Assembly: GCA_029379215.1 (NCBI GenBank)
Contig: JAQYWO010000054.1
Location: 1 to 35,756 of the forward strand
Length of the DNA: 35,756 nucleotides
Reading direction: 5' to 3'
From: Rhizonema sp. PD37
Lineage (GTDB): Bacteria > Cyanobacteriota > Cyanobacteriia > Cyanobacteriales > Nostocaceae
The notes beneath the pieces were generated by a model. The model had not been told where the DNA came from. It did no database searches and was given only the letters and a program-made list of their open reading frames with translations. This document shows positions 35,732 through 35,756 of the stretch, piece by piece. The position numbers were made by a program, and so were the translations under genes. Position 1 is the stretch's first letter. Every line of letters begins with the position of its first letter.

Positions 35732-35756
35732 TTTCACCTTTCCAAGTATTTTGATA

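Overview
The window looks like chromosome from a filamentous cyanobacterium, most likely a member of the Nostocales. The evidence is a set of cyanobacterial or plastid-type genes (petM, ycf39, crtO, an nblR-like regulator, DUF2949 and DUF5340-type small proteins), many GCGATCGC (HIP1) octamers, and intergenic spaces filled with palindromic repeats and heptad-spaced short repeats of the kind known from Nostoc and Calothrix. I do not commit to a genus. No rRNA, tRNA, CRISPR array, intact insertion sequence or prophage was recognised.

Layout. Positions 1-586 are non-coding and end in a palindromic repeat. From 587 to 7038 everything is on the minus strand: a lipoprotein, nifJ (pyruvate:ferredoxin/flavodoxin oxidoreductase), a LOG-type nucleotide phosphoribohydrolase and cysE. 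An Rrf2-family regulator (7273-7740, plus) diverges from cysE across a spacer with two dyads. Next come an 18-bp inverted-repeat element and an alpha-solenoid protein that resembles the C-terminal part of SWIM zinc-finger proteins. From 10156 to 12916 (plus) lie lpdA, trpC and a DUF5340-type protein.

From 17875 down to 13284 the minus strand carries petM, ycf39, NAD kinase, an NblR-like response regulator, a DUF192 lipoprotein and a DUF2949 protein. This is a photosynthesis and redox housekeeping block. pdxA diverges from petM and contains an apparent in-frame repeat insertion; it is followed by a DUF2993 protein and crtO (beta-carotene ketolase). A repeat-rich stretch with a Uma2 gene and gene remnants follows (22100-23870).

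The most distinctive part is 23960-35731. Two adjacent genes encode three DUF3131 (glycoamylase-like) domains predicted outside the cytoplasm. They converge on a gene for a putative outer-membrane beta-barrel with a BcsC-like GYFSPQ motif. Between that barrel gene and a divergent 1572-residue hybrid sensor kinase (GAF-TM-CHASE3-TM-PAS-GAF-GAF-HisKA-HATPase-REC-REC-HPt) lie three closely spaced dyads, including a perfect 24-bp palindrome. The window ends with an RsbW-like ATP-binding protein. My best candidate for an undescribed system is the DUF3131/barrel set as an envelope or exopolysaccharide module, possibly controlled by the kinase. That link is inference from gene order and motifs.
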